From JBBRSD01 sp038245725 (GTDB lineage Bacteria > Actinomycetota > Coriobacteriia > Anaerosomatales > JAAXUF01): a stretch of DNA of 64,000 bases. Of the stretch, positions 43,020 to 51,443 are shown piece after piece (within the stretch, counting starts at the first letter, position 1; each line of letters starts with the position of its first letter). The DNA is taken from assembly GCA_038245725.1 (NCBI GenBank), contig JBBRSD010000002.1, positions 248,001 through 312,000 on the forward strand, given 5' to 3'. The position numbers and the translations under genes were made by a program. Below the pieces are notes generated by a model. The model did no database searches, was not told the DNA's origin, and saw only the letters and a list, made by a program, of their open reading frames with translations.

Positions 43020-43870
43020 AGCGCCACCCCTGCCGCTTTCGCGGCCGCCTCAGCGGTGTTGGCGACGAGCATGGCGCGCGTCATCGGCCCCACTCCGCCG
43101 GGAACCGGCGTGATCCAGCTCGCCACCGGCTCGACGCCCTCGAAGTCGACGTCGCCGACGATGCCCTCGTCGGTTCGGTTGATGCCGACATCGATGACGA
43201 CCGCGCCGGGCTTGATGTACTCGGCGGTGACCATCCTCGGTCGGCCGATCGCTGCGACGACTATGTCCGCTTGTCGGCACACCGCAGGGAGATCCACCGT
43301 TCGGGAGTGGCAGATCGTGACGGTGGCGTTGCGTTCGAGCAGCATGAGCGCCTGAGGCTTACCTACGATCGAAGAACGCCCGATCACGACCGCACTCTTT
43401 CCAGCCGGATCGATGCCGTAGTGGTCGAGCATCGCCATGACGCCCCACGGCGTGCACGCCCGAGCTGCGCGGATGCCCCGCACGAGCCGGCCGAGGTTTT
43501 CAGGATGTAGCCCGTCGGCGTCCTTCTCGGGCGAGATGCGCTCGAGGGCCGCCTCCTCGTCGAAGCCTTTCGGAAGCGGCAGCTGCACGAGGATGCCATG
43601 CACCGCCGGGTTCGCGTTGCACTCGTCGATGATCGCGTTGAGTTCGTCTTGCGTGATGCTTGCCGGGCGCCGGTAGTCAAAGGACGAGATGCCCACCTCT
43701 TTGCAGTCGCGCTCCTTCATGCGCACGTAGCTCTGAGAGCCCGCATCTTCGCCGATAAGAATGACCGCTAGGCCCGGCTCGACGCCGGCGGCTTTCACAC
43801 GCTCGATGAGCGCGGCCGCCTTGGCCCGCACCTCTGATGCGACGAGCTTGCCATCGATGATCTGCGCCAT
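43016..43870 (-). CDS. folD: Methylenetetrahydrofolate dehydrogenase/cyclohydrolase
   Basis: This 284-residue bifunctional enzyme interconverts methylene-, methenyl- and 10-formyl-tetrahydrofolate. The catalytic Lys is in YVRMKERDCKEVGI, followed by the LVQLPLPKG motif, the NADP loop GRSSIVGKPQALML, and PVPGGVGPMTRAML. The ATG at 43870 is preceded by AGAAGGAG. Confidence 0.95.
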   Translation of the reverse strand: MAQIIDGKLVASEVRAKAAALIERVKAAGVEPGLAVILIGEDAGSQSYVRMKERDCKEVGISSFDYRRPASITQDELNAIIDECNANPAVHGILVQLPLPKGFDEEAALERISPEKDADGLHPENLGRLVRGIRAARACTPWGVMAMLDHYGIDPAGKSAVVIGRSSIVGKPQALMLLERNATVTICHSRTVDLPAVCRQADIVVAAIGRPRMVTAEYIKPGAVVIDVGINRTDEGIVGDVDFEGVEPVASWITPVPGGVGPMTRAMLVANTAEAAAKAAGVAL

Positions 43871-43901
43871 GTACGCAGTCTCCTTCTCATAGACGGGAGA
43901 A

Positions 43902-43919
43902 GGCCCCCAGACGGGGGCC
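43902..43919 (-). terminator. Terminator of the cysteine hydrolase gene
   Basis: GGCCCCC and GGGGGCC form a 7-bp stem around a 4-nt loop. On the minus strand TTCTCCC follows. It lies between the hydrolase stop (43991) and the folD start. Confidence 0.65.
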
Positions 43920-43990
43920 GAGCGCGGTTAGTGTACCACGCGTTTCGCTCGCTCCACGGGCTCTCCACAGGCTCCAGAAGCCCGTCGCGG

Positions 43991-44569
43991 CTACTCCTTG
44001 ACGATGCGCAGGAGCGCCCGGAACTCATCGGTCCCCGCCACGCCAATGAGCTCGTACTGCACCGATTGCGTGACCGTCACGGTCGCGCCCGACGAGCGGA
44101 GCCTGGCCAGAGCGATCTCGTGTGCGAACGCATCCAGCGAGCAGCAGGCGTCGGCGACAACGTGCACGTCGAAACCCCTGCGCAGCGCCGAGAGCGCCGT
44201 CTGGACCACACAGATGTGCGTCTCCATCCCCGCGATCACGAGCTGCTTGCGTCCCGACCCGGCCAGCGCTTCCGAGAAGGACGGTTCGGCGAAGCAGTCG
44301 AAGGCGAGCTTGTCTGTCCACGTCACCGACACCGTCTCAGCGGCCGCTTCGAGTGTGGAGCGGAGCACCCGCTCCACGTCACCAAGCCCCTCTGGATACT
44401 GCCGAGTCACGATTACCGGCACGCCTGCGATGGCGGCGGTGCGCACAAGCTTGCCCGCCGCATCAAGAATGGCTGCGCGACGCTCCATGGCGGCGGAGAG
44501 ACGCTCCTGGGCGTCGATGACGAGGAGCACCGAGGTGTCGCGCCCCACGATTGTCGACGGCTCGATCAT
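43991..44569 (-). CDS. Isochorismatase-family cysteine hydrolase
   Basis: This protein of about 192 residues has the family triad: Asp in LLVIDAQERL, Lys in TDKLAFDCF, and Cys in GMETHICVVQTAL. Members hydrolyse isochorismate, nicotinamide, N-carbamoyl compounds or ureido compounds; the best guess is a general amidohydrolase of the YcaC/YecD type. The ATG at 44569 follows GAGGGGG. It is divergent from the superoxide reductase gene and shares its control region. Confidence 0.88.
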   Translation of the reverse strand: MIEPSTIVGRDTSVLLVIDAQERLSAAMERRAAILDAAGKLVRTAAIAGVPVIVTRQYPEGLGDVERVLRSTLEAAAETVSVTWTDKLAFDCFAEPSFSEALAGSGRKQLVIAGMETHICVVQTALSALRRGFDVHVVADACCSLDAFAHEIALARLRSSGATVTVTQSVQYELIGVAGTDEFRALLRIVKE

Positions 44570-44600
44570 GATGTCCCCCTCTGCTCGGCTGGCGGGCCTG

Positions 44601-44629
44601 ATTCTGTGCACCTACTCCGAATCGGTCAA
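44601..44629 (-). promoter_or_regulatory. Promoter of the cysteine hydrolase gene
   Basis: Minus strand: -35 TTGACC (44629-44624), 17-bp spacer, -10 CAGAAT (44606-44601). The -35 overlaps the 8-bp inverted repeat at 44619-44641. Confidence 0.55.
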
Positions 44630-44641
44630 TGAAACCGATTC
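44619..44641. promoter_or_regulatory. 8-bp inverted repeat, candidate operator
   Basis: GAATCGGT, a 7-nt spacer and ACCGATTC form a perfect dyad between two divergent genes. It covers the -35 of the hydrolase promoter and lies at the upstream side of a TATATA element (44661-44666) that faces the superoxide reductase gene. A dimeric regulator could control both genes from it. The regulator is unknown. Confidence 0.55.
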
Positions 44642-44723
44642 TGTCATTGGGCGCTCCGGGTATATAGCCAAGACCGGCGAACGGCCGGCACGCGTCCGCG
44701 AACGACCTGGAGGGAGTCTCCCC

Positions 44724-45071
44724 ATGAGCGATGCACCTGCTCTCGGCGGCATTCACCACATGGAGGATCTGAATACGGCCGACGATTTCGTGAAGAAGCA
44801 CACGCCCTACATCCACGCGATCCGCGAAGGCGACAGGGTCACCGTCACCGTCGCTGTCGGGCACTACGTCTCGCACCCGAACATGCCGGACCATTTCATC
44901 GAGTGGATCGAGCTGCTCGCCAACGACGCCCCCGTGGCCCGCTTCGACTTCTCCGCTGTAGTCGCCGAGCCGAAGGTCATCGCGTTGCTCAACCTCGACC
45001 CGGGAACCAAGCTCGCGGCGCTGGCCAGCTGCAACCTGCACGGCGTCTGGGCCGCCGAGACGACCGCCTAA
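44724..45071 (+). CDS. Superoxide reductase (neelaredoxin-type)
   Basis: This 115-residue one-domain protein reduces superoxide to hydrogen peroxide without making oxygen. The mononuclear iron ligands are present: His26 (KKHTP), His51 and His57 (SHPNMPDHFIEW), and Cys103 and His106 (CNLHG). The Glu usually found two residues before the first ligand is Lys24 here; the catalytic Lys (25) is kept. There is no N-terminal desulforedoxin domain. The ATG follows GGAGGGAG. Such enzymes are typical of anaerobes. Confidence 0.92.
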   Translation: MSDAPALGGIHHMEDLNTADDFVKKHTPYIHAIREGDRVTVTVAVGHYVSHPNMPDHFIEWIELLANDAPVARFDFSAVVAEPKVIALLNLDPGTKLAALASCNLHGVWAAETTA

Positions 45072-45095
45072 CACATCCAAGATGAGTGCACCTGC

Positions 45096-45127
45096 CAGCG
45101 GCGTCACCGATCCTGGCGTCGCCGCTG
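45096..45127. terminator. Hairpin between convergent genes
   Basis: CAGCGGCG and CGCCGCTG flank a 16-nt loop between the superoxide reductase stop and the PEBP-like stop, a likely place for two-way termination. No T-tract is present. Confidence 0.4.
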
Positions 45128-45135
45128 TCGCGTTG

Positions 45136-45738
45136 TCAGCGGCCGAAGAAGCCCGAGTAGGTCCCGCGAGCGACCACGTGCCCGGCAATGGCGTGCTCGA
45201 ACTGGGCGAGGGTGGTCTTCTCGGGCAGGCCGAGTTGCGGCACGTCAAGTGCGTAGACGGTCGCATCGTATGGGTGTCGACCGCTACCAGGCGGCGGCTG
45301 CGGGCCACCGTAGCCGGGCGTCCCGAACGTGTTGTCGTGTTCTCGCGCGCCGCCCATCGCCGCAGTCCGCGATGCGCCCTCCGGAAGCGACGGCACGGTG
45401 CCTGGAATGTCCGTGACCATCCAGTGCACCCACTCATGTGCAATCGGCGAGTGGTCCACAAGCACGAGCGCGAACGACTTGACCGAGGACGGCGCGCCGC
45501 TCCACGAGTACGGGATCGATGCGTTCTCGCCCGCCGGTACGGCCCGCATCGCGAAGCGTGCCGGTATCGACGCGCCCGGTCCGAAAGCGGTGGATGTGAG
45601 CTTCATCGTCGCAAGGCCTCCTCCTGTGGCGCCGGAACCCGCAGGCGATTTCGCCGTTCGTCCACATCCGGCGGACGCCGCGCAGGCCACGACGACGAAG
45701 ATCGCTGCGGTAATCCTGCCGAATCGCACCACATCCAC
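45136..45738 (-). CDS. YbhB/YbcL-type PEBP (Raf kinase inhibitor-like) lipoprotein
   Basis: This 200-residue protein has a lipoprotein signal (ITAAIFVVVACAASAGC) and a PEBP domain: VLVDHSPIAHEWVHWMVTDI, GYGGPQPPPGSGRHPY and VYALDVPQLGL. The ligand-pocket residues Asp, His and Pro are present. Bacterial PEBPs have no firm function; binding of small anions or phosphates is known for the fold. Surface anchoring is inferred from the lipobox. The GTG at 45738 is the chosen start. Confidence 0.85.
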   Translation of the reverse strand: MDVVRFGRITAAIFVVVACAASAGCGRTAKSPAGSGATGGGLATMKLTSTAFGPGASIPARFAMRAVPAGENASIPYSWSGAPSSVKSFALVLVDHSPIAHEWVHWMVTDIPGTVPSLPEGASRTAAMGGAREHDNTFGTPGYGGPQPPPGSGRHPYDATVYALDVPQLGLPEKTTLAQFEHAIAGHVVARGTYSGFFGR

Positions 45739-45750
45739 CGCGGCACGCGT

Positions 45751-46110
45751 TTAGTTCGCGTGCGAGGGATCGAGTGCATCGTGTAACGCCGCGGCCTGTT
45801 CCCGACGTACTTGGGCCTGCATGATGTTGCCTTCGGTTTCGAGGATTTCGGCTTCGAGCGCGATTGCTTCGGCCAGCTTCTGTATGAGCCTGTCGTCATA
45901 GCCGGAGATCTCGATAAGTGAAACCATCGACGGCGGAGACAAACGCAAAAACAGCCTCGGGTCCATGTCTAGAGCAAGACCCATCGCGGCTTCGGTCAGC
46001 GCAAGCGGCTCCTCGGGATCTGCTCCGCCACGGAAGCGCACGAACGCCTCCCGCAACGCGGTGCCCATCTGCTCGATAACGCGCAGAACATAGTCCGATT
46101 GATACTCCAC
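45751..46110 (-). CDS. Conserved hypothetical, DUF6483-like
   Basis: This 119-residue helical protein begins MEYQSDYVLRVIEQMGTALR, which resembles the DUF6483 family of small clostridial and actinobacterial proteins with no known role. No metal or catalytic motif is seen. The GTG at 46110 follows AAGGGG. It ends 12 bp before the PEBP lipoprotein start. Confidence 0.6.
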   Translation of the reverse strand: MEYQSDYVLRVIEQMGTALREAFVRFRGGADPEEPLALTEAAMGLALDMDPRLFLRLSPPSMVSLIEISGYDDRLIQKLAEAIALEAEILETEGNIMQAQVRREQAAALHDALDPSHAN

Positions 46111-46226
46111 GAAGACCCCTTTTGCTCGATTGCGCCGCGGTCGAACGCGTGTACGCTTCCCGTCCAGGCGAATCCTCTGAAAGAATCGTACCCGTTACGC
46201 GTGTTCGCTCTCGATGAGCGTCCAAG

Positions 46227-46604
46227 CTACCCGCGCAGAACGGCCAGCGCGAAGAACCCCATGATTATGACGGCCACGACCACGCTCGTGACGAGCTTGC
46301 GACGCTGCGAGATGTGTTTGTCTCGCCACAGCATGGCGTACCCGATCGGAAAGAAGATCAGAAACGCAAGCACGATGGCCAGACCGTGGACACCCTCGTC
46401 GTTCTCTTGAAGAAGTCCTGCATTGAGGTCGGGCGAATACTCCTCAGCCTTGCGCAGATTCATGCCCTTCTCGCCGAGGAACCCTTTGACCTCGTTGGGC
46501 GGCAGCTCCGTCACGCCGCTGTCGAGCGCTCGCTCGAGTTCGGCGCGCTCCTCGGGGGAGAGTTCTTCGGGCGAGCGAAGATGGATCTGGCGGTCGCCGG
46601 CCAT
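46227..46604 (-). CDS. Small two-helix membrane protein coupled to ruvB
   Basis: This 125-residue protein has a charged, Glu-rich N-terminal half (SPEELSPEERAELERALDSG) and two membrane helices (GLAIVLAFLIFFPIGYAML and LVTSVVVAVIIMGFFALAVL). Its ATG shares a base with the ruvB stop (TGATG), so it is translated from the ruvCAB message. I do not recognise a family. Confidence 0.7.
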   Translation of the reverse strand: MAGDRQIHLRSPEELSPEERAELERALDSGVTELPPNEVKGFLGEKGMNLRKAEEYSPDLNAGLLQENDEGVHGLAIVLAFLIFFPIGYAMLWRDKHISQRRKLVTSVVVAVIIMGFFALAVLRG

Positions 46605-47677
46605 CAGAACAATCCCGCCTTGGCTGGCGCGTTCGAGGGCGGCGCAAGTCCCAGATGCTCGTAAGCGCGAGCCGTGGCCTGCCTCCCCTTCGGCGTGCGG
46701 ACAAGCAGTCCAAGCTGAAGCAGGTACGGCTCGTAGACGTCCTCGAGCGTGTCGGCCTCCTCGCCTACCGCACTCGCAAGCGTGTTCAGCCCGACAGGCC
46801 GCCCAACGAAGGTCTGAGCGAGCGTCGTGAGTATGCGGTTGTCCATGGTGTCGAGTCCGAGGTGATCCACCTCGAAGAACGCCAGCGCCTCGGCCGCGAT
46901 ATCCTCGTCGATCGATCCGTCGTGGCGCACCTGCGCGAAGTCTCGCACGCGCTTGAGAAGCCGGTTCGCCAGGCGCGGAGTCCCCCGGCCGCGGCGAGCG
47001 ATCTCAGCCGCGCCCGCAGTGTCGATATCGACCGCCAGTATCGTGGCGCTGCGCACGACGATCGCCGAGAGCTCCTCTGGCGTGTAGTAGTCCAGCCGAA
47101 AGGCCATGCCGAAGCGGTCGCGCAGCGGCCCGGTCAGCAGACCGGTTCGCGTCGTCGCCCCGATGAGCGTGAAGCGCGGGAGGTCGAGGCGGATCGAGCG
47201 AGCTGCGGGACCCTTGCCGATCACGATGTCGAGCATGAAGTCCTCCATCGCGGGGTAGAGGACCTCCTCGACAACGCGATTGAGACGATGGATTTCGTCT
47301 ATGAATAGGACGTCGCGCTCGTCGAGATTTGTGAGGATCGCGGCCAGATCGCCCGGGCGTTCGATCGCCGGTCCACTGGTCGTCTTGAGCTTGACCCCGA
47401 GCTCGTTGGCGATGACCTGCGCCAGGGTAGTCTTGCCCAAGCCCGGAGGTCCTGACAGGAGAATGTGGTCGAGCGGTTCGTTGCGTCCACGCGCCGCATC
47501 GATGAGTACTGAGAGGTTCTCCTTGACGCGCACCTGGCCGAGATACTCCGTGAGCATCTTCGGGCGAAGCGAGCGGTCTATCTCGAGGTCATCTTCGGTG
47601 AACTCCGCACTGACGAGCCGTTCGGCGTCCGTGCCTTCTTTGTCCGCCGGCGTTCCGGCCTCCCATACCGTGCTCAT
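46604..47677 (-). CDS. ruvB: Holliday junction helicase motor RuvB
   Basis: This 357-residue AAA+ protein drives branch migration. It has LRPKMLTEYLGQVRVKENL at the N-terminus, Walker A GPPGLGKTTLAQVIA, Walker B VLFIDEIHRLNRVVEE, the sensor ATTRTGLLTGPLRDRFG and a C-terminal winged helix (DTLEDVYEPYLLQLGL). The start overlaps the ruvA stop (ATGA). Confidence 0.97.
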   Translation of the reverse strand: MSTVWEAGTPADKEGTDAERLVSAEFTEDDLEIDRSLRPKMLTEYLGQVRVKENLSVLIDAARGRNEPLDHILLSGPPGLGKTTLAQVIANELGVKLKTTSGPAIERPGDLAAILTNLDERDVLFIDEIHRLNRVVEEVLYPAMEDFMLDIVIGKGPAARSIRLDLPRFTLIGATTRTGLLTGPLRDRFGMAFRLDYYTPEELSAIVVRSATILAVDIDTAGAAEIARRGRGTPRLANRLLKRVRDFAQVRHDGSIDEDIAAEALAFFEVDHLGLDTMDNRILTTLAQTFVGRPVGLNTLASAVGEEADTLEDVYEPYLLQLGLLVRTPKGRQATARAYEHLGLAPPSNAPAKAGLF

Positions 47678-48267
47678 CGCCCACCCCCCAACCGCTGGAG
47701 CGCGTGCTTCAGCAGGGACTGAGCGCTCGCCTCACCGTCAGCGCCCTTGATTGCGGTGGCGACCTCCGCCGCCGAGAAGCCCATCGCCAGAAGCGCGTCT
47801 GTCGCCTCTGCCAAGGCTGCGCCTGCACCTGTGCCACGCATGACACCAGCGCCGCCCATGGCGTCTGCGCCAAGCTTGTCCCTCAGATCGAGGATGATGC
47901 GCTGCGCCGTCTTCTTCCCGATGCCGGGAACGCCTGAGATCGTCGCGACGTCGTCAAGGGCGATCGCGGCCGCGAGCGCATCAGGCGTAAGCGTCGAAAG
48001 CGTGGCGAGCGCGACCTTCGGGCCGACTCCTGAGACCGTGATGAGCTGTTCGAAGGCGGTCTTCTCGGCATCGCTTTCGAAGCCGAAGAGTGAGAGCTCG
48101 TCTTCTCGCACATGCAGGTGCGTGTGCACGGTGACCTCGTCGCCCACCGCCGGAAGCGCGGCGAGCGAACCGGTGGTCATGGCGAGACTGAAACCGACGC
48201 CGCCCACTTCGAGCAGCGCGTAGTTCGCACCCTTCGCGAAGACCCTCCCAGTCAGGAACGCGATCAT
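47674..48267 (-). CDS. ruvA: Holliday junction-binding protein RuvA
   Basis: This 197-residue protein has an N-terminal OB domain (MIAFLTGRVFAKGANYALLE), a double helix-hairpin-helix domain (TVSGVGPKVALATLS and GVPGIGKKTAQRII), and a C-terminal domain III (ALLAMGFSAAEVATAIKG) that contacts RuvB. It overlaps ruvC and ruvB by 4 bp each. Confidence 0.96.
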   Translation of the reverse strand: MIAFLTGRVFAKGANYALLEVGGVGFSLAMTTGSLAALPAVGDEVTVHTHLHVREDELSLFGFESDAEKTAFEQLITVSGVGPKVALATLSTLTPDALAAAIALDDVATISGVPGIGKKTAQRIILDLRDKLGADAMGGAGVMRGTGAGAALAEATDALLAMGFSAAEVATAIKGADGEASAQSLLKHALQRLGGGR

Positions 48268-48767
48268 GCGCCGAGCCTTTCGAGCGCGGCACGGTCGCGC
48301 AGGTGCGCGTGCGTGATGGCGGCGGCGAGCGCGTCCGCCGCGTGATCGGGCTTCGGCTCGTGGTCGAGCGCGAGGATTGTCCGCACCATGTAGGCGACCT
48401 GGTTCTTCTCGGCGGATCCGGAGCCTACGACGACGCTCTTGATCTGTACGGGCGAGTACTCTGCGAGCTCAAGCGCGCCGTCTGCGGTGGCGAGCAGTGC
48501 AACGCCCCGAGCCTGGCCGGTCGCGAACGCGCTCTTCGCATTGGTGCCGAAGAAGACGCTTTCCACCGCACACTCGGCGGGCGCGTAGCGCGCGATGACC
48601 GAGCGAATATCGTCGTGGATTCGCGCCAAACGTTGCGCGAGCGGCTCGGCGGGCTTGGTCGAGATGCACCCGTACGCGATCGCCGAACAGCGCGACCCGT
48701 TGCGCTCGATAACGCCCCAGCCGGTGTTGGCCAGACCCGGGTCGATACCAAGGATGATCACGCCCAC
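48264..48767 (-). CDS. ruvC: Crossover junction endodeoxyribonuclease RuvC
   Basis: This resolvase of about 167 residues keeps all four acidic residues: Asp in GIDPGLANTGWG, Glu in VESVFFGTNAK, and two Asp in PDHAADALAAAITHAH. I chose the GTG at 48767, five bases after GGGGAGGG; a second GTG at 48761 and longer frames are possible. yebC lies 131 bp upstream, a common pairing. Confidence 0.94.
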   Translation of the reverse strand: MGVIILGIDPGLANTGWGVIERNGSRCSAIAYGCISTKPAEPLAQRLARIHDDIRSVIARYAPAECAVESVFFGTNAKSAFATGQARGVALLATADGALELAEYSPVQIKSVVVGSGSAEKNQVAYMVRTILALDHEPKPDHAADALAAAITHAHLRDRAALERLGA

Positions 48768-48898
48768 GTCTGCCCTCCCCGAGCCCGAATCGAACATATG
48801 TTCAGGGTAGCAGCGGGCTCCGACATCGTAAAGGAAGCACACCTCCGCGGAGCCAGGACGTCTAGCACCGCTCCGGCCACCCGGCAGCGAGCCCTCAA

Positions 48899-49657
48899 CT
48901 ACAGTTCGAGCGATTCGGCAATCTCGTCTGTGATGTCCATCGTGTGGTAGACGTTCTGGATGTCGTCGGACTCCTCGAGCCGGTCGACGAGGCGCATGAC
49001 CTTCTTGGCGTCCTCGATCGTGACCGCTGTGGGCGTGGTGGCCTCCATGACGAGCTCAGAACCCTTGATTTCGAGACCGGCCACTTCGAGCGCTTTGCTG
49101 ACAGCCATCAAGTCGCTCGGAACGGTGTAGACGATCCACTCGTCGCCGCCGTCCTCGAGGTCCTCGCCGCCGGCATCGGCGACAAGCAACATGAGCTCGT
49201 CCTCATCGGCGGATGCGGTCTTATCGACGAGGATCTGGCCTTTGCGCTCGAACAGGAACGACACCGAGCCGGTCGCGCCGAGGTTTCCGCCGGCGCGCGT
49301 GAACGCCGCACGCACATCGGCAGCGGTACGGTTCCGGTTGTCGGTAAGCGCCTCGAGGTAGAGCGGGATGCCCGCAGGGCCGTAGCCCTCGTACGTGATC
49401 TCGTCATATGTCGCAGCATCCGCGCCCGCGCCGAACGCCTTCTTGATCGCGAGGTCGATCTTGTCCTTGGGCAGCGAGTAGCTCTTCGCTTTGGCAATCG
49501 CCGCGGCGAGCGAGGCGTTGTTCTCCGGGCTCGGGTCCCCGCCGGTCTTGGCGGCAACGGTGATGATGCGGGTCAGCTTCGAGAACAGCGCCGAGCGCTT
49601 CGCGTCGACAGCGCCCTTGCGGTGCTTGGTCGTCGCCCACTTTGAGTGTCCGGACAT
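48899..49657 (-). CDS. yebC: YebC/PmpR/TACO1-family regulator
   Basis: This 252-residue protein begins with the family hallmark MSGHSKWATTKHRKGAVDAK, followed by GAGADAATYDEITYEGYGP and a RTAADVRAAFTRAGGNLG stretch. Members act as transcription regulators or relieve ribosome stalling at proline runs. The ATG at 49657 follows AAAGGAA, so the two upstream in-frame codons are not used. Confidence 0.94.
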   Translation of the reverse strand: MSGHSKWATTKHRKGAVDAKRSALFSKLTRIITVAAKTGGDPSPENNASLAAAIAKAKSYSLPKDKIDLAIKKAFGAGADAATYDEITYEGYGPAGIPLYLEALTDNRNRTAADVRAAFTRAGGNLGATGSVSFLFERKGQILVDKTASADEDELMLLVADAGGEDLEDGGDEWIVYTVPSDLMAVSKALEVAGLEIKGSELVMEATTPTAVTIEDAKKVMRLVDRLEESDDIQNVYHTMDITDEIAESLEL

Positions 49658-49801
49658 CGCCACATTCCTTTCTGAGCACAGCGCGATCGCCTGAACTCGC
49701 GCCGAGGGATGACCGCGTAAGGATACCGAATCCGGCCCGAGAAGGGCAGGTGTCCGTTTTGGACCGCAGTCATGGACCAGCGCGCCGCCTTGGTTGTTGT
49801 T

Positions 49802-50377
49802 CTACGCTCCGACGACCTGCTCGGCGAAGAAGCGATGGACGCGCGGGTCGCCGGTCAGCTCCGGGTGGAACGTCGTGGCCATGAGGCGCCCCTGCCGGGC
49901 AGCACAGATATGGCCCTCGTGCTCGGCGAGCACTTCGGTGCCGGCGCCTCTGCTCTCGATCCACGGCGCGCGGATGAAGACACCCCGGTACGCTGCGCCG
50001 ATGTGCGCGAAGTCGAGGTCGGCCTCGAAGGAGTCCACCTGGCGGCCGTACGCGTTGCGGCGCACCGCGATGTCCATGAGATCGAGACTGCGCTGGTCGG
50101 CCAGACCATCGACGATCTGCTTCGCGATGAGGATCGCTCCGGCGCAGGTGCCCCACACGGCCATACCCTCGGCATAGCGCGCCGCGATCGGCTCGTAGAA
50201 GCTATAGCTCACCATGAGCTTCGAGATTGCTGTCGACTCTCCGCCCGGAATGATCAGCCCGTCGAGATCAGCGAGTTGGTTTGGCATCCGGACGGCCGTG
50301 GCGCGCACGTTCAGCGCCTCGATCGCGTAGATGTGTTCGCGGAACGCGCCCTGCAGTGCGAGTACGCCGATACGCAC
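49802..50377 (-). CDS. pdxT: Pyridoxal 5'-phosphate synthase glutaminase subunit
   Basis: This 191-residue class I glutaminase supplies ammonia to PdxS. The nucleophile Cys is in VWGTCAGAI, the oxyanion region is IPGGESTAI, and the His-Glu pair is in TTFHPELTGD. It starts one base after the pdxS stop, so the subunits are made together. Confidence 0.95.
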   Translation of the reverse strand: MRIGVLALQGAFREHIYAIEALNVRATAVRMPNQLADLDGLIIPGGESTAISKLMVSYSFYEPIAARYAEGMAVWGTCAGAILIAKQIVDGLADQRSLDLMDIAVRRNAYGRQVDSFEADLDFAHIGAAYRGVFIRAPWIESRGAGTEVLAEHEGHICAARQGRLMATTFHPELTGDPRVHRFFAEQVVGA

Positions 50378-50378
50378 G

Positions 50379-51275
50379 CTACCAGCCCCGCGAAGCCATC
50401 AGCTCGTTCTCCGGGATGTCTGAGATATTGATGCCGACCATCGCCTCGCCGAGGTTGCGCGAGACCTTCGCGATGACGTCGGGGTTCTCGTAATGGGTGG
50501 TTGCCTCGACGATCGCCTTGGCCCGCTTGGACGGATCACCACTCTTGAAGATGCCACTCCCCACGAAGACGCCGTCACATCCCAGCTGCATCATGAGCGC
50601 GGCATCAGCGGGCGTAGCGATGCCACCCGCCGAGAAGTTCACGACCGGCAGCTTCCCGTTATCGTGAATCCACTTGACGAGCTCGTATGGCGCGGACAGC
50701 TTCTTGGCGGCGTCGAAGAGCTGCTCATCGCGCAGCCCCACAAGCCAGCCGATCTCGGTGGTCACGGCGCGCATGTGGCGGACGGCCTCGACGACGTTGC
50801 CGGTGCCCGGCTCACCCTTCGTGCGGACCATCGCGGCGCCTTCACCGATGCGGCGGAGCGCTTCGCCGAGGTTCCTGCAGCCGCACACGAACGGCACGGT
50901 GAAGTCCCACTTGTTGACGTGGTATTCCTCATCGGCTGGCGTGAGGACTTCGGACTCGTCGATATAGTCAACGCCGAGTGACTGCAGCACTTGGGCCTCG
51001 ACGAAGTGGCCGATTCGGCACTTCGCCATGACGGGAATCGTGACCGCGGAGACGATGGACTCGACCATCGTCGGATCGGACATGCGAGAAACGCCGCCCT
51101 GGGCGCGGATGTCGGCGGGAACGCGCTCGAGCGCCATAACCGCCACTGCGCCCGCGTCTTCGGCGATCTTGGCGTGCTCGACGGTAACGACGTCCATGAT
51201 GACGCCGCCCTTGAGCATCTCGGCAAGGCCGGTCTTGACACGCAGAGTCCCGGTCTCTTTGCTCGTTTCAGCCAC
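50379..51275 (-). CDS. pdxS: Pyridoxal 5'-phosphate synthase lyase subunit
   Basis: This protein of about 298 residues makes PLP from ribose 5-phosphate, glyceraldehyde 3-phosphate and ammonia. It has GVIMDVVTVEHAKIAEDAGA, the RMSDP segment, the catalytic Lys region IPVMAKCRIGHFVEAQ and RTKGEPGTGNVVEAVRHMR. I chose the GTG at 51275 after AAGGAG; the frame upstream overlaps the promoter and is not PdxS-like. Confidence 0.96.
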   Translation of the reverse strand: MAETSKETGTLRVKTGLAEMLKGGVIMDVVTVEHAKIAEDAGAVAVMALERVPADIRAQGGVSRMSDPTMVESIVSAVTIPVMAKCRIGHFVEAQVLQSLGVDYIDESEVLTPADEEYHVNKWDFTVPFVCGCRNLGEALRRIGEGAAMVRTKGEPGTGNVVEAVRHMRAVTTEIGWLVGLRDEQLFDAAKKLSAPYELVKWIHDNGKLPVVNFSAGGIATPADAALMMQLGCDGVFVGSGIFKSGDPSKRAKAIVEATTHYENPDVIAKVSRNLGEAMVGINISDIPENELMASRGW

Positions 51276-51348
51276 GTGAAAACTCCTTCCGACCGCGCGA
51301 CATCGCATCGCCGTTCCGGCCGTATCGTGAGGGTGTGAGTAGGTTTGG

Positions 51349-51377
51349 ATTCTACTGTCACTCACCGAAGTCAACAA
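51349..51377 (-). promoter_or_regulatory. Promoter of pdxST
   Basis: Minus strand: -35 TTGTTG (51377-51372), 17-bp spacer, -10 TAGAAT (51354-51349). This leaves a leader of about 65 nt before the GTG at 51275. Confidence 0.6.
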
Positions 51378-51443
51378 CCACTCTTTCGGTGCGAATCGCG
51401 AGCGACGCTCCAAACATAATGGACCTTACAATCAAACGGGGTG

